Part shown: one piece after another, positions 27,601 to 39,714 of the stretch
How the letters are laid out: every line of letters begins with the position of its first letter
How positions within the stretch are numbered: the stretch's first letter is position 1
Assembly (NCBI GenBank): GCA_032622095.1
Contig: CP136064.1
Location: forward strand, 259,885,863 to 259,949,862
Direction: 5' to 3'
DNA: 64,000 bases
Source: Siphonodentalium dalli
Lineage: Eukaryota > Mollusca > Scaphopoda > Gadilida > Siphonodentaliidae
The notes under the pieces: model-generated
The model's database searches: none
What the model was told of the DNA's origin: nothing
The model's input: only the letters and a program-made list of their open reading frames with translations
Translations under genes and position numbers: made by a program

Positions 27601-28661
27601 TTAAAGGGGTACTGTACGCCATTGTCATTAAATTTCCGGTGACAACAACGATCTAATATCGATAATATATAGAAACATAAGTAATTTGAGTCGAAGATGT
27701 ATTCTGTCAACGCTCAGGTTAAAGGTACTCAACCCGTAAAGAGGGTCCCCATCTCAACAGATTCCAACAACAACAATCCGATCAGAGGGTCCTATATTAC
27801 TATTTCTTTGGCTTTGGGTGTAAAAAATATTTGATTCGAGTCGAGGAACCCATAAAACAAACCTCAGAGTTATTAGATATTGATTTTTCAAATTTGTTAT
27901 GTTCTCGAGATTAGTACTAATAACTGCCGTAATCTGCTCTGGATGTGTACTCAAAATCTATTCAAACAGACAAGGATGAATAACTCTAAAATCAAGTGGT
28001 AATTTTAACGCAATTTTTACTGAGTTCTGGGCCAGATAGTATTCCCGATAATGAAAAATAATAGATTTCTAAAATCGATATCTAACAAATCTGAGCTTTG
28101 ATGGGTGACTTCCTCGACTCGAATCAAATATTTTTGACCCCCGAAGCCATTGAAATAGTAATTGAGAGGAGTTTTATCGGGTTGAGTACCTTTAATAGGC
28201 TATCTTAAAATTTAATAATTTAAAAGTTAATAATTTGATATAAATTGAATTTATGACTGGAGCCATAAAATGGCGTCAATTAAATTACGAATTTCCGTAA
28301 TCAAACAAAGTAATTGAGGGATACTGGATTGTTAAACCGATCGCACACACGATCGCTTAAAATATGATGATACGGGGAGAACACTCAAGCCACTCACTGA
28401 CTAGTGACGATACAATAACTTAAATGAGTATATGGGACTAGTATGTCTATAATATAACTTTTATTTGATTCATTTGGTTGAAAACTGTACAAAAATTACT
28501 CGACAACGACAATTTGTATTTTTGCATTCCGGTAAATTTGTCATCCGTAACACTACTTCGTACTCAACAGACTTTCAAATAATGAAAAAATTGTTACCTT
28601 ATTCTCCGACTCGGAGACTATAGAAACCAACAACAACATTTGGCGTACAGTACCCCTTTAA
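27601..28661. mobile_element. TTAA-flanked inverted-repeat element
   Basis: TTAAAGGGGTACTGTACGCC at 27601 is repeated in reverse complement at 28642-28661, giving about 20-bp terminal inverted repeats with TTAA at both outer ends. Another palindromic element (27719-28195) sits inside. No transposase reading frame is visible. It is probably a composite or nested TTAA-targeting non-autonomous element. Confidence 0.5.
27719..28195. mobile_element. Palindromic MITE, GGTACTCAA family (F6), copy 1
   Basis: Begins TTAAAGGTACTCAACCC and ends GGGTTGAGTACCTTTAA. Both arms carry a segment including TTGATTCGAGTCGAGGAACC or its complement. The same family occurs at 28658, 35216, 45882 and 49525. The centre is more diverged. 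Confidence 0.75.
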
Positions 28662-28870
28662 AGATGCATAATCCGATTAAATGCCCCCCCAATTACTATC
28701 TATTTAGGTTCGGGGGTGAACAATATTTGATTCGAGTCGAGGGACCCACCCATCAGAGCTCGGAGTTATTAGATATCGATTTTTCAAATCTATTATTTTC
28801 ACCATCGAGACATATTAGTGGCCTGGTAAAAAGTCGACGAGCCGACGGTCTCGGACCAAATTACGGATGA
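28658..28870 (+). mobile_element. F6 MITE, partial copy 2
   Basis: Starts TTAAAGATGCATAATCCGAT, as does the copy at 49525, and carries TTTGATTCGAGTCGAGG and the GATATCGATTTTTCAAA block. Only one arm is recognisable. A 76-codon reading frame over it merely reflects the repeat. Between 28871 and 29230 I see nothing further. Confidence 0.6.
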
Positions 28871-29226
28871 AGATGGTTAACTCTAAGTTCAGTATCTACT
28901 TGTCTTCCTATTTTCGCCCGGAAATCGAATACACATCATGAATAAATATGATTTAATCCAAAATGGAGGCTTCATATTACATGCAAATATGACCAGTTTC
29001 TAAAGATGCTGTACGTCGGAGTAACGAGCGAGGTACTAAATTATTACCAACGACAACAACGCATGTATGGGGTAATGCAAACAGTGTTCAATGCCGGCGC
29101 TCTTATTGCACTACCTACATACTTTCCATATATAACTCATCGAACGATCTGGAACTGATCTGACCAGATAAGAACCGTCACAAATATCAACACAGATTGA
29201 TTCCGCGATGGTATAGTTATTCGGTT

Positions 29227-29233
<7 letters not shown>

Positions 29234-29262
<29 letters not shown>
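29234..29262. repeat. (TA)n microsatellite
   Basis: About 29 bp of uninterrupted alternating TA. Confidence 0.95.
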
Positions 29263-29264
<2 letters not shown>

Positions 29265-29379
29265 TAATGAAATTAATGATTTGAACTAGAAGTGGTGCAT
29301 TGATACATTTTAGAAGCAAATTTAGCTGAAACAATTAGAATATTGTCGAGCTGAACAAAACGAATGACGAGCTTGACGA

Positions 29380-29545
29380 CTGAACAGAAAATAAAACTCT
29401 ATTCTGGGGGGGGGGGGGTAGTAAAACATTTACAGGAAGGTATACCGTTTTTTTTTTGCATCTGGCATTTTTGGGGACCCACCACCCCAAACCTGCAATT
29501 TTTTTTTTACTCCCAATTTGTCTACCCCCCCCCCCCCCCAATTTA
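29380..29545. repeat. Element bounded by G-run and C-run
   Basis: A run of 13 G near 29406 and a run of about 17 C near 29524 face each other and could pair. The segment next to the G-run (AAAACATTTACAGGAAGGTA) recurs in reverse complement at 31390-31430 beside another C-run, so this is a dispersed repeat rather than chance homopolymer. Confidence 0.5.
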
Positions 29546-29644
29546 ATTCATTTTGGTCCGAAACCGCATTAACCATACGTATATTGCTCATACCACTGGG
29601 AACATTAGTCCAAATGACGGTCTAACAAGTTTTAGCAGCTATGT

Positions 29645-30043
29645 TTAACCCTTTACCCAACAGAAGGGCCCTGTGCCAATGCATTCTCTTATATATGCGA
29701 GTCGACCATAGGTCGCCTCGCATATATAAGAGAATGCATTGGCTTAACACATTAAAAATTATAAAATTGTTAAAGAATGTAAGAAAAAATGGTTAAAAGT
29801 TTTTAAAAAGATTTTTTTTAGGCCAATGTATTCTCTTATATATGCGAGGCGACCTATGGTCGACTCGCATATATAAGAGAATGCATTGGCACAGGGCATA
29901 ACTGTAACTATCACAATGTGGTCAAGGAGCCGGTTCCAATGATATCCATATTTGTATGGTTTTATTGAGACAGACCCAAGATAATTTAGGCTGTTGCAGC
30001 TTTATTTGGCCGTTTTTGGCCGGTTTGTTGGGTAAAGGGTTAA
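29645..30043 (+). mobile_element. piggyBac-like MITE F1, copy 1
   Basis: 399 bp including TTAA at each end. The terminal inverted repeats are CCCTTTACCCAACA and its complement. Inside are two 69-nt hairpins at 29675-29743 and 29822-29890; the second is the reverse complement of the first apart from one substitution. Each has 33-nt arms with one internal T/C mismatch and a 3-nt ATA loop, and starts GCCAATGCATTCTCTTATAT. The segment near the right end contains GGCCG repeats and ATATCCATATTTGTATGG. A TTAA target and CCC termini are piggyBac hallmarks. No transposase is present. Confidence 0.85.
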
Positions 30044-31060
30044 TGAAAATTGAAATTTTTCAAATTCTGACTGATAGGTATTTTGTCTAACACATACATC
30101 TAATAATAGGATTTTCCAGGTCAGCCCATGACGAGAGTATGCTAGGTCAGCCTAGGTGGTCAAATTCCACACTACTAAATGGAAATGTATCGATGTAGTG
30201 GACAAATACAGTAACCATTCAGAAGCTGAAAGCTACTGCATATACTAGCTAGCTCATAGTATAAGGCATAATATGCATCCAATTTTACAAAAAATGTTAT
30301 ACTTATCTAGTGAGATATAATTTTCCCATGTAAGCCATTACATGAATCGAACATGTGTTTGGTTATCTGGCTGTAATACCTTTTCAGCTGATAGCATTTT
30401 TTCAGGACAGTGAACTCAATCTTGACTTTCGAGTAAATGCTGACATTTTTTAGACACGTCCGTGACATAGCAGTTGTTAAGCTCCAAGCAACTAGAGTTG
30501 ATATATTTTGAAATTAGATAAACACAGAGAGGAGATTTACCAGGCTGTAAATGGAACTATTATTTGATCAATTGCTGATATTAGCAAGCCTAGGTCCACA
30601 CAGGATACACACAATTCCATTGTTTCTAACTATTTTCTTATTAGTCTGTACACCAGCTCAGCATTATTCCATACCACTTTTGTTAGTCTGGAATAATGCA
30701 TTACACTAAATGATAAGTGTTGTGGGAGTTACATGCAGATTTAGTCATCTGAGTTTATATGCACTCATGACAGTTATTGTCTATAGCCATTGATAGTAAC
30801 ATTAATGTTTCAGACAGTTGCTCACTCTTTTACCATGTACACAATAATCTAGGCTTAAAGGTCTTAGGTACATCAAGAAAAGTATATTTATTTCAGTTTT
30901 ACATTTCTCGAAGCTATTTATGTTTACACTACTGTTGAATTATAAATGTTGTTTCATAAGTTAATTCACAAAGGAAAAACCTAATTTATTTCGGTCATGT
31001 ATTTTCTAAACTATTTTATTTACAAACATTGTTGAAGTTTCCACACTGGCCTCCAGTCTA
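30044..31060. other. Intergenic, nothing recognised
   Basis: About 1 kb of AT-rich sequence without a long reading frame, repeat family or exon-like signal that I can support. Confidence 0.5.
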
Positions 31061-31299
31061 TTTTTACTTATTATTTTGTTGAAAAAATATGATTCCAGAT
31101 CTCACTAAGTTTTTTTCTAAATATGTCAATGTCGGGGTTTTTTTTCCGAATGGTGTCGGGGAAGAAAGTTTTTTTTTTTTTTTTTACCTCACCGTCCCAT
31201 TTGCAACATGCCATAGCCATTAAAGCCCATACGAGCTCCCAGTAACATAAATATGGTGTTTTTTTTACAGTTATGATATGTTTTAAACTGTTACAAATG

Positions 31300-31440
31300 T
31301 AAAATACAGGCACAAAAGGTCTTTAGTAAATAATTTGCATGAGGTTGTAAAAATGCATTTTTTGCCTCTCTGACCACCCACCCACATCGGCATACCTTCC
31401 TGCAAATGTTTTATTACCCCCCCCCCCCCGTCTATTCTAA
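31300..31440 (-). repeat. Dispersed repeat with C-run
   Basis: Includes ACCTTCCTGCAAATGTTTTA followed by a run of about 13 C, the reverse complement of the segment at 29405-29445. The preceding 31130-31200 holds long T-runs. No coding content. Confidence 0.45.
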
Positions 31441-31689
31441 GAAAAAAACATTATCGATTCCCATATGTATAACCTGCATGCATGCGTCATACAATATTAC
31501 GCATATAAGAACAAAGATGACATATTTCTCACAAAGCATATCGTTTTGCACTTGAGTGTCAATGCCGCAGCTCCATGCAGCATTTCTCCGGTCTGCATGT
31601 AATCGAAAACGACAAGCTATATAATTATATGTCGGGTTAGTAAATCGACTATTACAGTGCGTAAAGAGTGTGCGATAAGCCAAACACTT

Positions 31690-32040
31690 AACGCCGGGGA
31701 ACCCCACTAAGGCTGAAGGGTCACTCACCAAAAAAAAGTGCTGAAGGGTACACAGGTTTTGAAAATGTGCTGAAGGGTACACAGGTTTTGAAATCTCGTT
31801 CTAAATGACGTTTAGTTCTTGTATCTGCCATGATTTATGTTAGAGAATAATTGTTTACGTTCCAATGAACATTAAAATGAACTGAAAACAAACTGCTGAT
31901 GGGCGCCAGACTGTGTAATAACCGATCACAAACCCTGTGTACCCTTCAGCACTTTTTTGGTGAGAGTGACCTCTTCAGCCCCACTAAGGTGAGGGTGACC
32001 CCTTCAGCCCCACTAAGGTGAGAGTGATCCCTTCAGCCCC
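31690..32040. repeat. Imperfect palindrome with short tandem repeats
   Basis: CCCCACTAAGGCTGAAGGGT and GTGCTGAAGGGTACACAGG on the left pair with CTGTGTACCCTTCAGCAC and the repeated CTTCAGCCCCACTAAGG block at 31936-32040. The right side carries about three copies of a roughly 32-bp unit. MITE-like; ends unclear. Confidence 0.55.
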
Positions 32041-32159
32041 ACTAATCCCATGATTCACGGTGACTTTTTCGCGGTAATCCACGGTGAATTTGCGTGTGTG
32101 TATATATCGGATTAATATGAACCAACATAAATCCAGGAGATTGACCAGGGCTCACAAAT

Positions 32160-32235
32160 AATCTCAGCGAACCACTGAGAATCACCGCGAAACACTGAGA
32201 ATCACCGCGAAACGCCAAGAATTACCGCGAACGTA
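32160..32235. repeat. Short tandem repeat, about 21 bp unit
   Basis: About three copies of a unit containing CTGAGAATCACCGCGAAACA. The motif is related in sense to the CGGTGATT motifs of the minisatellite that follows. Confidence 0.6.
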
Positions 32236-32384
32236 CATATGATAATCGCCACAAAACACCGACCACTACTTAGCCATTTCGATTTCTTTTATATAACAGT
32301 ATATACACTAAATATTGATAATTGTCTTGTTTTGACTTCTTCAAACTTTTAAAGACCGCGAATTACCGTTGCATTTATGTTTAA

Positions 32385-34070
32385 TGTTCGCGGTAACCAA
32401 TGCATGGTGTGTCGCGATGATTGCTTTACCCATGCACGGTGTGCCGCGGTAACCATACATGGTGTGTCGCGGTGATTATCGGTGGTCCATGCATGGTGTG
32501 TCGTGGTGAGCGGTGATTGCCGGTGACCCATATATATGGCGTGTTGCGGTGATTACCGGTGACCCATGCATGGTGTGTCGTGGTGAGCGGTGATTGCTGG
32601 TGACCCATGCAGGGTATGTCGCGGTGATTACCGGTGGTCCATGCATGGTGTGTCGTGGTGAGCGGTGATTGCCGGTGACCCATATATATGGTGTGTTGCG
32701 GTGATTATCGGTGACCCATGCATGGTGTGTCGTGGTGAGCGGTGATTGCCGGTGACCCATATATATGGTGTGTCGCGGTGATTACCGGTGACCCATGTAT
32801 GGTGTGTCGATGCCATTACCGGTGACCATGCACGGTGTGTCGTGGTGAGCGGTGATTGCTGATGACCCATGTATGGTGTGTCGCGGCCATTACCGGTGAT
32901 CATGCACGGTGTGTCGTGGTGAGCGGTGATTGCCGGTGACCCATGTATGGTGTGTCGCGGCCATTACCTGTGATCATGCACGGTGTGTCGTGGTGAGCGG
33001 TGATTGCTGATTACCCATGTATGGTGTGTCGCGGTCATTACCGGTGATCATGCACGGTGTGTCGTGGTGAGCGGTGATTGCTGATGACCCATGTATGGTG
33101 TGTCGCGGCCATTACCGGTGATCATGCACGGTGTGTCGTGGTGAGCGGTGATTGCCGGTGACCCATGTATGGTGTGTCGCGGCCATTACCTGTGATCATG
33201 CACGGTGTGTCGTGGTGAGCGGTGATTGCTGATGACCCATGTATGGTGTGTCGCGGCCATTACCTGTGATCATGCATGGTGTGTCGTGGTGAGCGGTGAT
33301 TGCTGATGACCCATGTATGGTGTGTCGCGGCCATTACCGGTGATCATGCACGGTGTTTCGTGGTGAGCGGTGATTGCTGGTGACCCACGTATGTTGTGTC
33401 GCGGTGATTACCGGTGATCCATCCATGGTGTGTCGTGGTGATTGCTGCTGACCCATGTATATGGTGCATGTGTCGCGGTGATTACCGGTGATCATGTACG
33501 GTGTGTCGCGGTGAGCGGTGATTGCTGATGACCCATGTACGGTGTGTCGCGGCCATTACCGGTGATCATGCACGGTGTGTCACGGTGAGCGGTGATTGCT
33601 GATGACCCATGTATGGTGTGTCGCGGTGATTACCGGTGATCATGCTTGGTGTGTCGTGGTGATTGCTGGTGACCCATGTATATGGTGCATGTGTCGCGGT
33701 GATTATCGGTGATCATGCACGATGTGTCGCGGGTGAACGGTGATTGCTGATGACCCATGTATGGTGTGTCGCTGCCATTACCGGTGATAATGCATGATGT
33801 GTCGTGGTGAGCGGTGGTTGCTGGTGATCCATGCAAGGTGTGTCGCGGTGATTGACGGTGCCCCATGCAAGGTGTGTCGCGGTGTTTGCTGGTTACACAT
33901 GCATGTTGAGTCGCGGTGATTACTGGTGACCCAGACATGATGTGTCGCGGTGATTACCGGTGACCCATGCATGGTGTGTCGCGGTCATTATTGGCTACAC
34001 ATGCATGGTGTGTCGCGGTGATCCATGCATGGTGTGTCGCGGTGATCCATGCATGGTGTGTCGGGTGATT
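32385..34070. repeat. GC-richer minisatellite, about 74-bp dimeric unit
   Basis: About 1.7 kb of tandem repeats built on GGTGTGTCG. The commonest form is a dimer of about 74 bp made of a 41-bp half (with GTGGTGAGCGGTGATTGC) and a 33-bp half (with GCGGCCATTACCGGTGATCA). The last part, from about 34005, shrinks to a roughly 24-bp unit containing CATGCATGGTGTGTCG. Minus-strand frames of 60-102 codons rich in His, Thr and Arg come from this repeat and have no start or splice support. Confidence 0.9.
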
Positions 34071-34074
34071 CATG

Positions 34075-34465
34075 TTCATATTTTGTGAGGTTTGGATCAA
34101 AATAGGTCTTGCTAATCCTCACCACTCAAGATTCGGTGCATGCTGAGGCAAAAAGAGTTAGGTTACTACGTTTTCAACTTTTCGGTGAACAAAGACAGGG
34201 ACCAGTCTATTGCGTGAAATTCGACAGTAATGTCTAAATTTCTAGTTCATGGAAATAAAAGTACATTTTAATGAATGAGTTTCGTCTCAAAGTTGATATA
34301 ACTGCTTAGTGAATGAAAATTGCTGTTTAGTTGTCGTCTGTCATTGTCTGTATATTTGCGCGCGCTCAACGTCTCTTGTTAAGTAGACTGGTTCCTGATC
34401 GGAAGCTGAAAAAATCTTAAAACGTAGTAACCTGACCCCTCCAGCTGAGTGGGTCACGGTGAATC
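34075..34465. repeat. Inverted-repeat element
   Basis: GTTACTACGTTTTCAACTTT near 34162 pairs with the region ending CTTAAAACGTAGTAACCTGA near 34430. The outer GGTGATTCATG near 34065 pairs loosely with GTGAATCACC near 34457, and GACCAGTCTA with GTAGACTGGT. The centre (34220-34370) is unpaired. Non-coding, probably a MITE. From 34466 to 34990 I see nothing. Confidence 0.5.
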
Positions 34466-34996
34466 ACCCTCCAAAAAAAAAATGTTGAGTGTTTTGCCAA
34501 TCGCACACTCTTTACATACTGTATGTTGTTGATTCAAGCTGATATATTAGTACTTGAAGCAATTCGTCTGTTGATGTTCTATCAGAGCTCCGCATAATTA
34601 TAGGTACGCGTGCACCCGTGAAGTACATATAATACTACACAGTCTGCTCGAAGATGGCGCATATATACTTCCAGATCACTATGTCAAGGGTCATCTATAT
34701 TCACGCAGCACTGTGCTTCTCGCTAGCATGTTCCAATTAGTGCAACTTCGTCTTGGTGAACACCACAATAGACTAGTGCATCATTGTAGTTGTTGTCAAG
34801 ACAATTAACATGAAAGATGATCAGATAGAATGAATGCGGGTAATGATGCTAGACATGATCTGACAATGTATTGTGCACAGATTGTATACGGACATAATAT
34901 ATACATTTTATGATAGCAAGCATACTGACACTCGGCTTTCTGCGCATCCGTATTGTATTTTAAAGAAGCCTAGAACTTATATATAGAGGATCTCTA

Positions 34997-35090
34997 ATGA
35001 GTCGCAATTCTACACGAAATATATTAACTGAGTGCACTAAAATCGACATGTATGCATGAGGTTAATACATTTCGTGTAGAATCGAAAAAC
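34997..35090. repeat. Small palindrome
   Basis: CAATTCTACACGAAATATAT near 35006 is matched in reverse complement near 35060-35080 (ACATTTCGTGTAGAATCG). Short non-coding inverted repeat. Confidence 0.55.
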
Positions 35091-35215
35091 GATCTCGAGA
35101 CGGCTGGGGTTAAACATTAAATATTGATTTCTTTTTCACAATCAAAGAGAAAGTGAAGATACCTTCAAGAAAAAATAAATTTGTTTTTCGTGTTGACAAA
35201 ATGTTCAGCCACCTG

Positions 35216-35695
35216 AACTCAATCCGATCAGAGGCTCCTAAATTATACTATTTCTTTGGCTTCAGGGGTAAAAAATATCTGATTCGAGTCGAGGAACCCA
35301 CCCACCATAGCTCAGAGTGACTAGATATCGATGTTTGAAATTTTCTGTTTCTATTGTTTGTGGTCCAGATTTTTTTCCAGGAATTCGGCACAAACGGACA
35401 AATTGCGGTCATAAGATGGATAACTCTGAAATCAAGTGGTTATTATTGTTAATAGTAACCACTTGATTTTAGAGTTATCCATCTTACAACCGCAATTTGT
35501 CCGTTTGAGCACGAATTCCTGGAAAAGATCTGGACCACAACAATAGAAACAGCAAATTTCAAACATCGATATCTAATCACTCTGAGCTTTGATATGTGGG
35601 TTCCTCGACTCGAATCAAATATTTGTTACCCCTGAAGTCAAAGAAATAGTAATTTAGGAGTGTCTGATCGGATTGAGTGCCTTTAATAATTTTAA
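35216..35695. mobile_element. F6 MITE copy 3, near-complete palindrome
   Basis: About 480 bp forming an almost continuous inverted repeat around a centre near 35455. The left arm carries CTCAATCCGATCAGAGGC, TGATTCGAGTCGAGGAAC and GATAACTCTGAAATCAAGTG; the right arm carries their complements and ends GATTGAGTGCCTTTAA. It is the best preserved palindrome of this family here. Confidence 0.8.
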
Positions 35696-36900
35696 TTATC
35701 ACCGATGTTTAACTCACAGTCAATACTGAATATAACCCAACATAAATTGAATATCGTAATTATATTCTAATTAACATAATAATAACATTGATCGATATCT
35801 TTGTGCTATACTCTTATATATACGTCACTGTGCGTGCCGATAACACACGTGTGTCTTAATAAAAATATGAGGCCGGGTTTAAGGGCTATTTATGTGATAA
35901 AATACATCACTAAACTGCCCAACCGGTTCTGCGTGCAAGTGGAGACCTCGCATACAGTACACTATAGTCTACATAGAAGTCGACTGGATTAAACTCCCTG
36001 GTCTCGAACTCTGCTATCTCGAGTAAGGGAAGAGTTCGAGAGCAGGGACATGTAGTCAGTCTACATATAATCAATACTCTTGGTGCAATTTGTTTTTTTG
36101 ATGAAATATAAACAATAAACATCAAGTTTATATAGGTCCTTATTTTTTGCAAAAACTATTATTATGCATGGGAAGGCATATACATATATCAATAGTTAAT
36201 GTAAATTCTAGTTGTCAGTGTATCAGTTATAATAATTAAGGGTCACATGCATGGCGATGCCCAGTTCGTCTTGTGGCAATATATAGACTTGTGTTTGAAG
36301 CAGAAAATGTCGAGCATAAACTCTTAGTCTTAGAGATGGTTCATGGTTCAATTTTTTTTCAATTTTGGAATTCCGATTGATTTTGTGCAATTCTGGGCAA
36401 TATAGTTGAAATTCTTCAGACTTGAAACCGTTGCTGATATAATCCGCTGCCTGGATTTCAACGTCAATGTTTCAACTTATGTTCAGAAAGGGCGTAAAAC
36501 CCACCGGAATGCACATACCATGGGCAAAATTAACCCACATTAAATTCATATTGCCCACAGACGAACTCAGAACTGGACATCGCCATAGAGTTCCCATAAT
36601 AATTTTATTGCACAGTATTGCACAGAGACGCTTCCGAGTTAACTGAGAAGCCACGAATTGGTTGGACAGATTTTCACCAAATTAAATATGACTCTTACTA
36701 GAACATGCTTGCGAACGGGTTATAACTTCATAATCTGAATGTTACAGCATAACCATTAAAAATGGTCTATCTTTTCATATAACAAGTTGTATATAGTTTC
36801 TTGGGTATAAAATAATTAATATGAATCGAAGACACGCGTCCTTCAATTGACACAACGCATACGAGCAAGCGATCAATCGCTTATATGACCCTGTCACTAC
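35696..36900. other. Intergenic, no gene recognised
   Basis: Only short reading frames without family resemblance. A fragment near 36775-36840 (ATAACAAGTTGTATATAGTT, then ATATGAATCGAAGACACG) matches part of the inverted-repeat element at 59134-59615, so a remnant of that family lies here. Confidence 0.45.
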
Positions 36901-36904
36901 CTCG

Positions 36905-37125
36905 TGGCCATATTGGATACACCAGGTCCGGTTCCGTGGTTTTAGTGTCACAGGTCAAAGTTTTGGAGTAGCATTCCATATATGGAAGTCATGCATAATT
37001 CATAAGCTCCAAAGATGGAAATGATACTCCAAAACTTTGACCAGTAGCACTAAAACCACGGAACCGGGGTTGGAAAAAAACTCTGAAATCACGAAACGAA
37101 GCTGGATGAATCCAATACGGCCGCG
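36905..37125. repeat. Imperfect palindrome
   Basis: CCGGTTCCGTGGTTTTAGTG near 36930 and GTCAAAGTTTTGGAGTA near 36954 are matched in reverse complement near 37023-37065. The outer GGCCATATTGGAT pairs with ATCCAATACGGCC. About 220 bp, MITE-like and non-coding. 37126-37513 shows nothing clear. Confidence 0.7.
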
Positions 37126-37513
37126 ACCCAATGATCTCGTTTATACGTGTGTGCATGTGTGTTTTTTTTTATTCCACAACTGCTTTCGTGAAATATATCC
37201 TTAATTGCGCCGTCTGCAACTCATTCGATAAAAGATTCTAGACCAAGATATGTGCGTTGTGTTCTGTCTATATATAACCTATACACATGTACGAAATTAC
37301 TTTCTGATAACGATCGTCTCAAAGGGAAGATGGATTCACGATTCCAGATCTGCAGTATATACATTTTACAAAGTATCTTGTGTCACATAACCATATATGA
37401 CTTGCACAACTGCAAAACATATTGTAACCACCGCGCTATGACTAACAAAATTATACATCAAAGTTAGTTGGGTTGTCAAACAAATTCTTGGAATGACTCT
37501 AATCACCTTATAT

Positions 37514-37962
37514 GTGACCCGCCATATCAAGTCCAGTCGGAAGTCGGGATTTTGTTTACCCTGTGCCAATGCATTCTCTTATATATATGCGAGTCGACCA
37601 TATGTCGCCTCGCATATATAAGAGAATGCATTGGCATATCAATTTTAATAATTTTTTCTTGTATTCTTTAACAATTTTATAATTTCACCCATACAGAGCC
37701 CCAGACAAACATGAGCAGACGACACTCTTCTATATGCTTCTATATATGTGTGGGGCTCCCTGCAGGGTAATGGATGTTTTTTATTTTATGTCCTAAAAAT
37801 TGTCAGAAACATTTATTTAAAAAAAATGATAAAAAATTGTTAGGCCAATGCATTCTCTTATATATGCGAGGCGACCTATGGTCGACTCGCATATATAAGA
37901 GAATGCATTGGCACAGGGTAAAAAAATCCCGACTTCCGACTGGATTTGATATGGCGGGTCAC
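37514..37962 (+). mobile_element. MITE F4 (GTGACCCGCC ends), copy 1
   Basis: 449 bp with terminal inverted repeats GTGACCCGCCATATCAA that continue through GTCGGAAGTCGGGATTTT. It has two long hairpins of the same kind as in F1: the first near 37565-37635 and the second, a reverse complement, near 37842-37912. The unique centre contains CAAACATGAGCAGACGACAC and GGGGCTCCCTGCAGGGTAAT. The target duplication is ambiguous because the flanks extend the inverted repeat (ATAT on both sides). Confidence 0.8.
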
Positions 37963-39440
37963 ATATCACATGAACAAAAACTAGAGTTGTATGCCTTTTT
38001 TAACATATCAAAATCCTTAACAGAAGCTTTAAAATGCACACATTTCCATTGTTGGCTGAGACGCTTCACAACCGTATACGACAGTATTGCGCGCTAGAGC
38101 TGCCGCGGAAAATGTAGTCCCACAATTTGCCTCTTGTTTTTGGGTCTTCTTTGGTTAGTGCAACGAAGTTGGACAAGAATTTAACTTTAATCAACAGAGC
38201 AAACGTTTTTGCATTGTCTGGTGTTGTTGCCATATGTGCGGCTTTAGGAAATAGTATTAATCCGCCTGATTCAATGTAAAGTTATTTGTTGGCGCGCTGC
38301 CAAATTGGCGGGAAGCCCGCGCTTATTCACTACTAGTGAGAGATACTAAAATATCTAATGGCTTTTTAATGATATAATTGTGGTTCCATGTGATATATAG
38401 CTATATCATATACGGTGCTATAGTACCTTCACCCATTCTAATATATCGAATACACACATACACATTGGAATTTCCAGTTGCACCCCCTTGAACCAGACCA
38501 ATCCATGTTGCACCCCTTTCCAACTGGTGCATGTACCTCAAGCTTTACAATTGTTGGAAATTTCCAACCTGACCCCTCTGAGGTTGGAAAGTCTGACAAC
38601 AACAAGTTGCCACTAATATGATGCAATGCGAACAATTTCAAACTATGTGTTGTGTAACATGGGTCTAACATGTCCAACTAGTATTGTGCCAGGCATGAAA
38701 TGAGACACCACAATACCCGTCGTCACGTCCTTGGTCCTTTCATTCATGCAGTATACGCCATATATATGGCAGGTGACATCTAATCCAAAATAAAAGGTAT
38801 TATGTTCCCAACAGGCAACCTTGAATAATTAACAAATATTTGAGATGAAACTGCCTGCACATTACAGCTCAGTAGTTTTATAGTTCCCCAGCCCCATACA
38901 TGCCCACATATGGAAACATGAAACGAATGAACTTTTACGAGCTATGTATACGATTATTTCGCAGGTCAATGAGCAAGAAGCACACTCGAATACAATTGAA
39001 ATGTGACAGAAGCCGAACAGGACCCAACGACGCCTTGTTCAATGTTACCTATGACAGAAGATGGAACATAGTAAATATATATATAGTAGTATTTTTGCAT
39101 CAGATAAAATCCTTTATCCGTCTAGTGAGAAATCGATATCTTACTCGTATCCATCCGCGCTAAAATTAAAAGTGATTTGGTATTAGATGAGTTAACATCG
39201 TTTCGCCACATTGAACTAGAGTTATAGGCCTACTGTTCATGTTGAAAAATTATAATACGTGATCAATTAATTTTTTTTGTTAAACATGATGTTACCTCCC
39301 TTATCCCTCAACCAATCTGTCTGGAAAATTGAAATCATTTAATACCATGGCTGTGCTTGCATTGGTTTACAAATCTGCACTTTTTACTCTTCTTTCGAGT
39401 TGAGCCATGGGCCAACTGAACGGGCATATAATAAACAGAA
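37963..39440. other. Intergenic, nothing firm
   Basis: Short reading frames only, including one of 87 codons at 38900-39163 with no recognisable domain, start context or splice partner. Near 38465-38600 there are C-rich TTGCACCCC/TTTCCAACC motifs that recur loosely near 43330-43500 and may be an old repeat. Confidence 0.4.
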
Positions 39441-39445
39441 CATCT

Positions 39446-39529
39446 ACATTTTTTGTTGGATATGGTAATTATCCCATTCGTGATGACAAAAAAAAGAAGA
39501 GATAATTCCCATATCCAACCAAAAAGTGA
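39446..39529. repeat. Small inverted repeat
   Basis: CATTTTTTGTTGGATATGGT is answered by CCATATCCAACCAAAAAGTG. A short hairpin-forming sequence, perhaps a MITE remnant. Confidence 0.6.
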
Positions 39530-39714
39530 AGATATCCTCTATATATACCATATAAATACATGAAATTAAAAAACGCATCATATATATAATAGTGTTTGGT
39601 TAGATGCTTATACTATATAAATTTCCAGGACATAATAATTACGTGCGCTCACGCAACAGTATGGCGATCAGTCAGATTCGTAGGTACGTACGTTGGTGTA
39701 ACCCTACCGATTTC

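Noticed and set aside
28640-28870. 76-codon frame
   Set aside because: It lies wholly on an F6 MITE copy.
29234-29262. TA run as an origin or promoter
   Set aside because: A plain dinucleotide microsatellite, with nothing else nearby to support a function.
32349-33972. His/Thr-rich minus-strand proteins of 60-102 codons
   Set aside because: They are translations of the minisatellite, overlapping each other in several frames, without splice or start support.
37774-38097. Frames with MHSLIYARRP-like or CILLYMRGDLWSTRIYKRMHW-like peptides, found at many places
   Set aside because: These are translations of the shared MITE hairpin and recur wherever it occurs (for example 50943, 53661, 60660). 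They are not a protein family.
38900-39163. 87-codon frame, partly basic
   Set aside because: No domain, no Kozak support, no flanking exon that fits. Length is within chance for this base composition.
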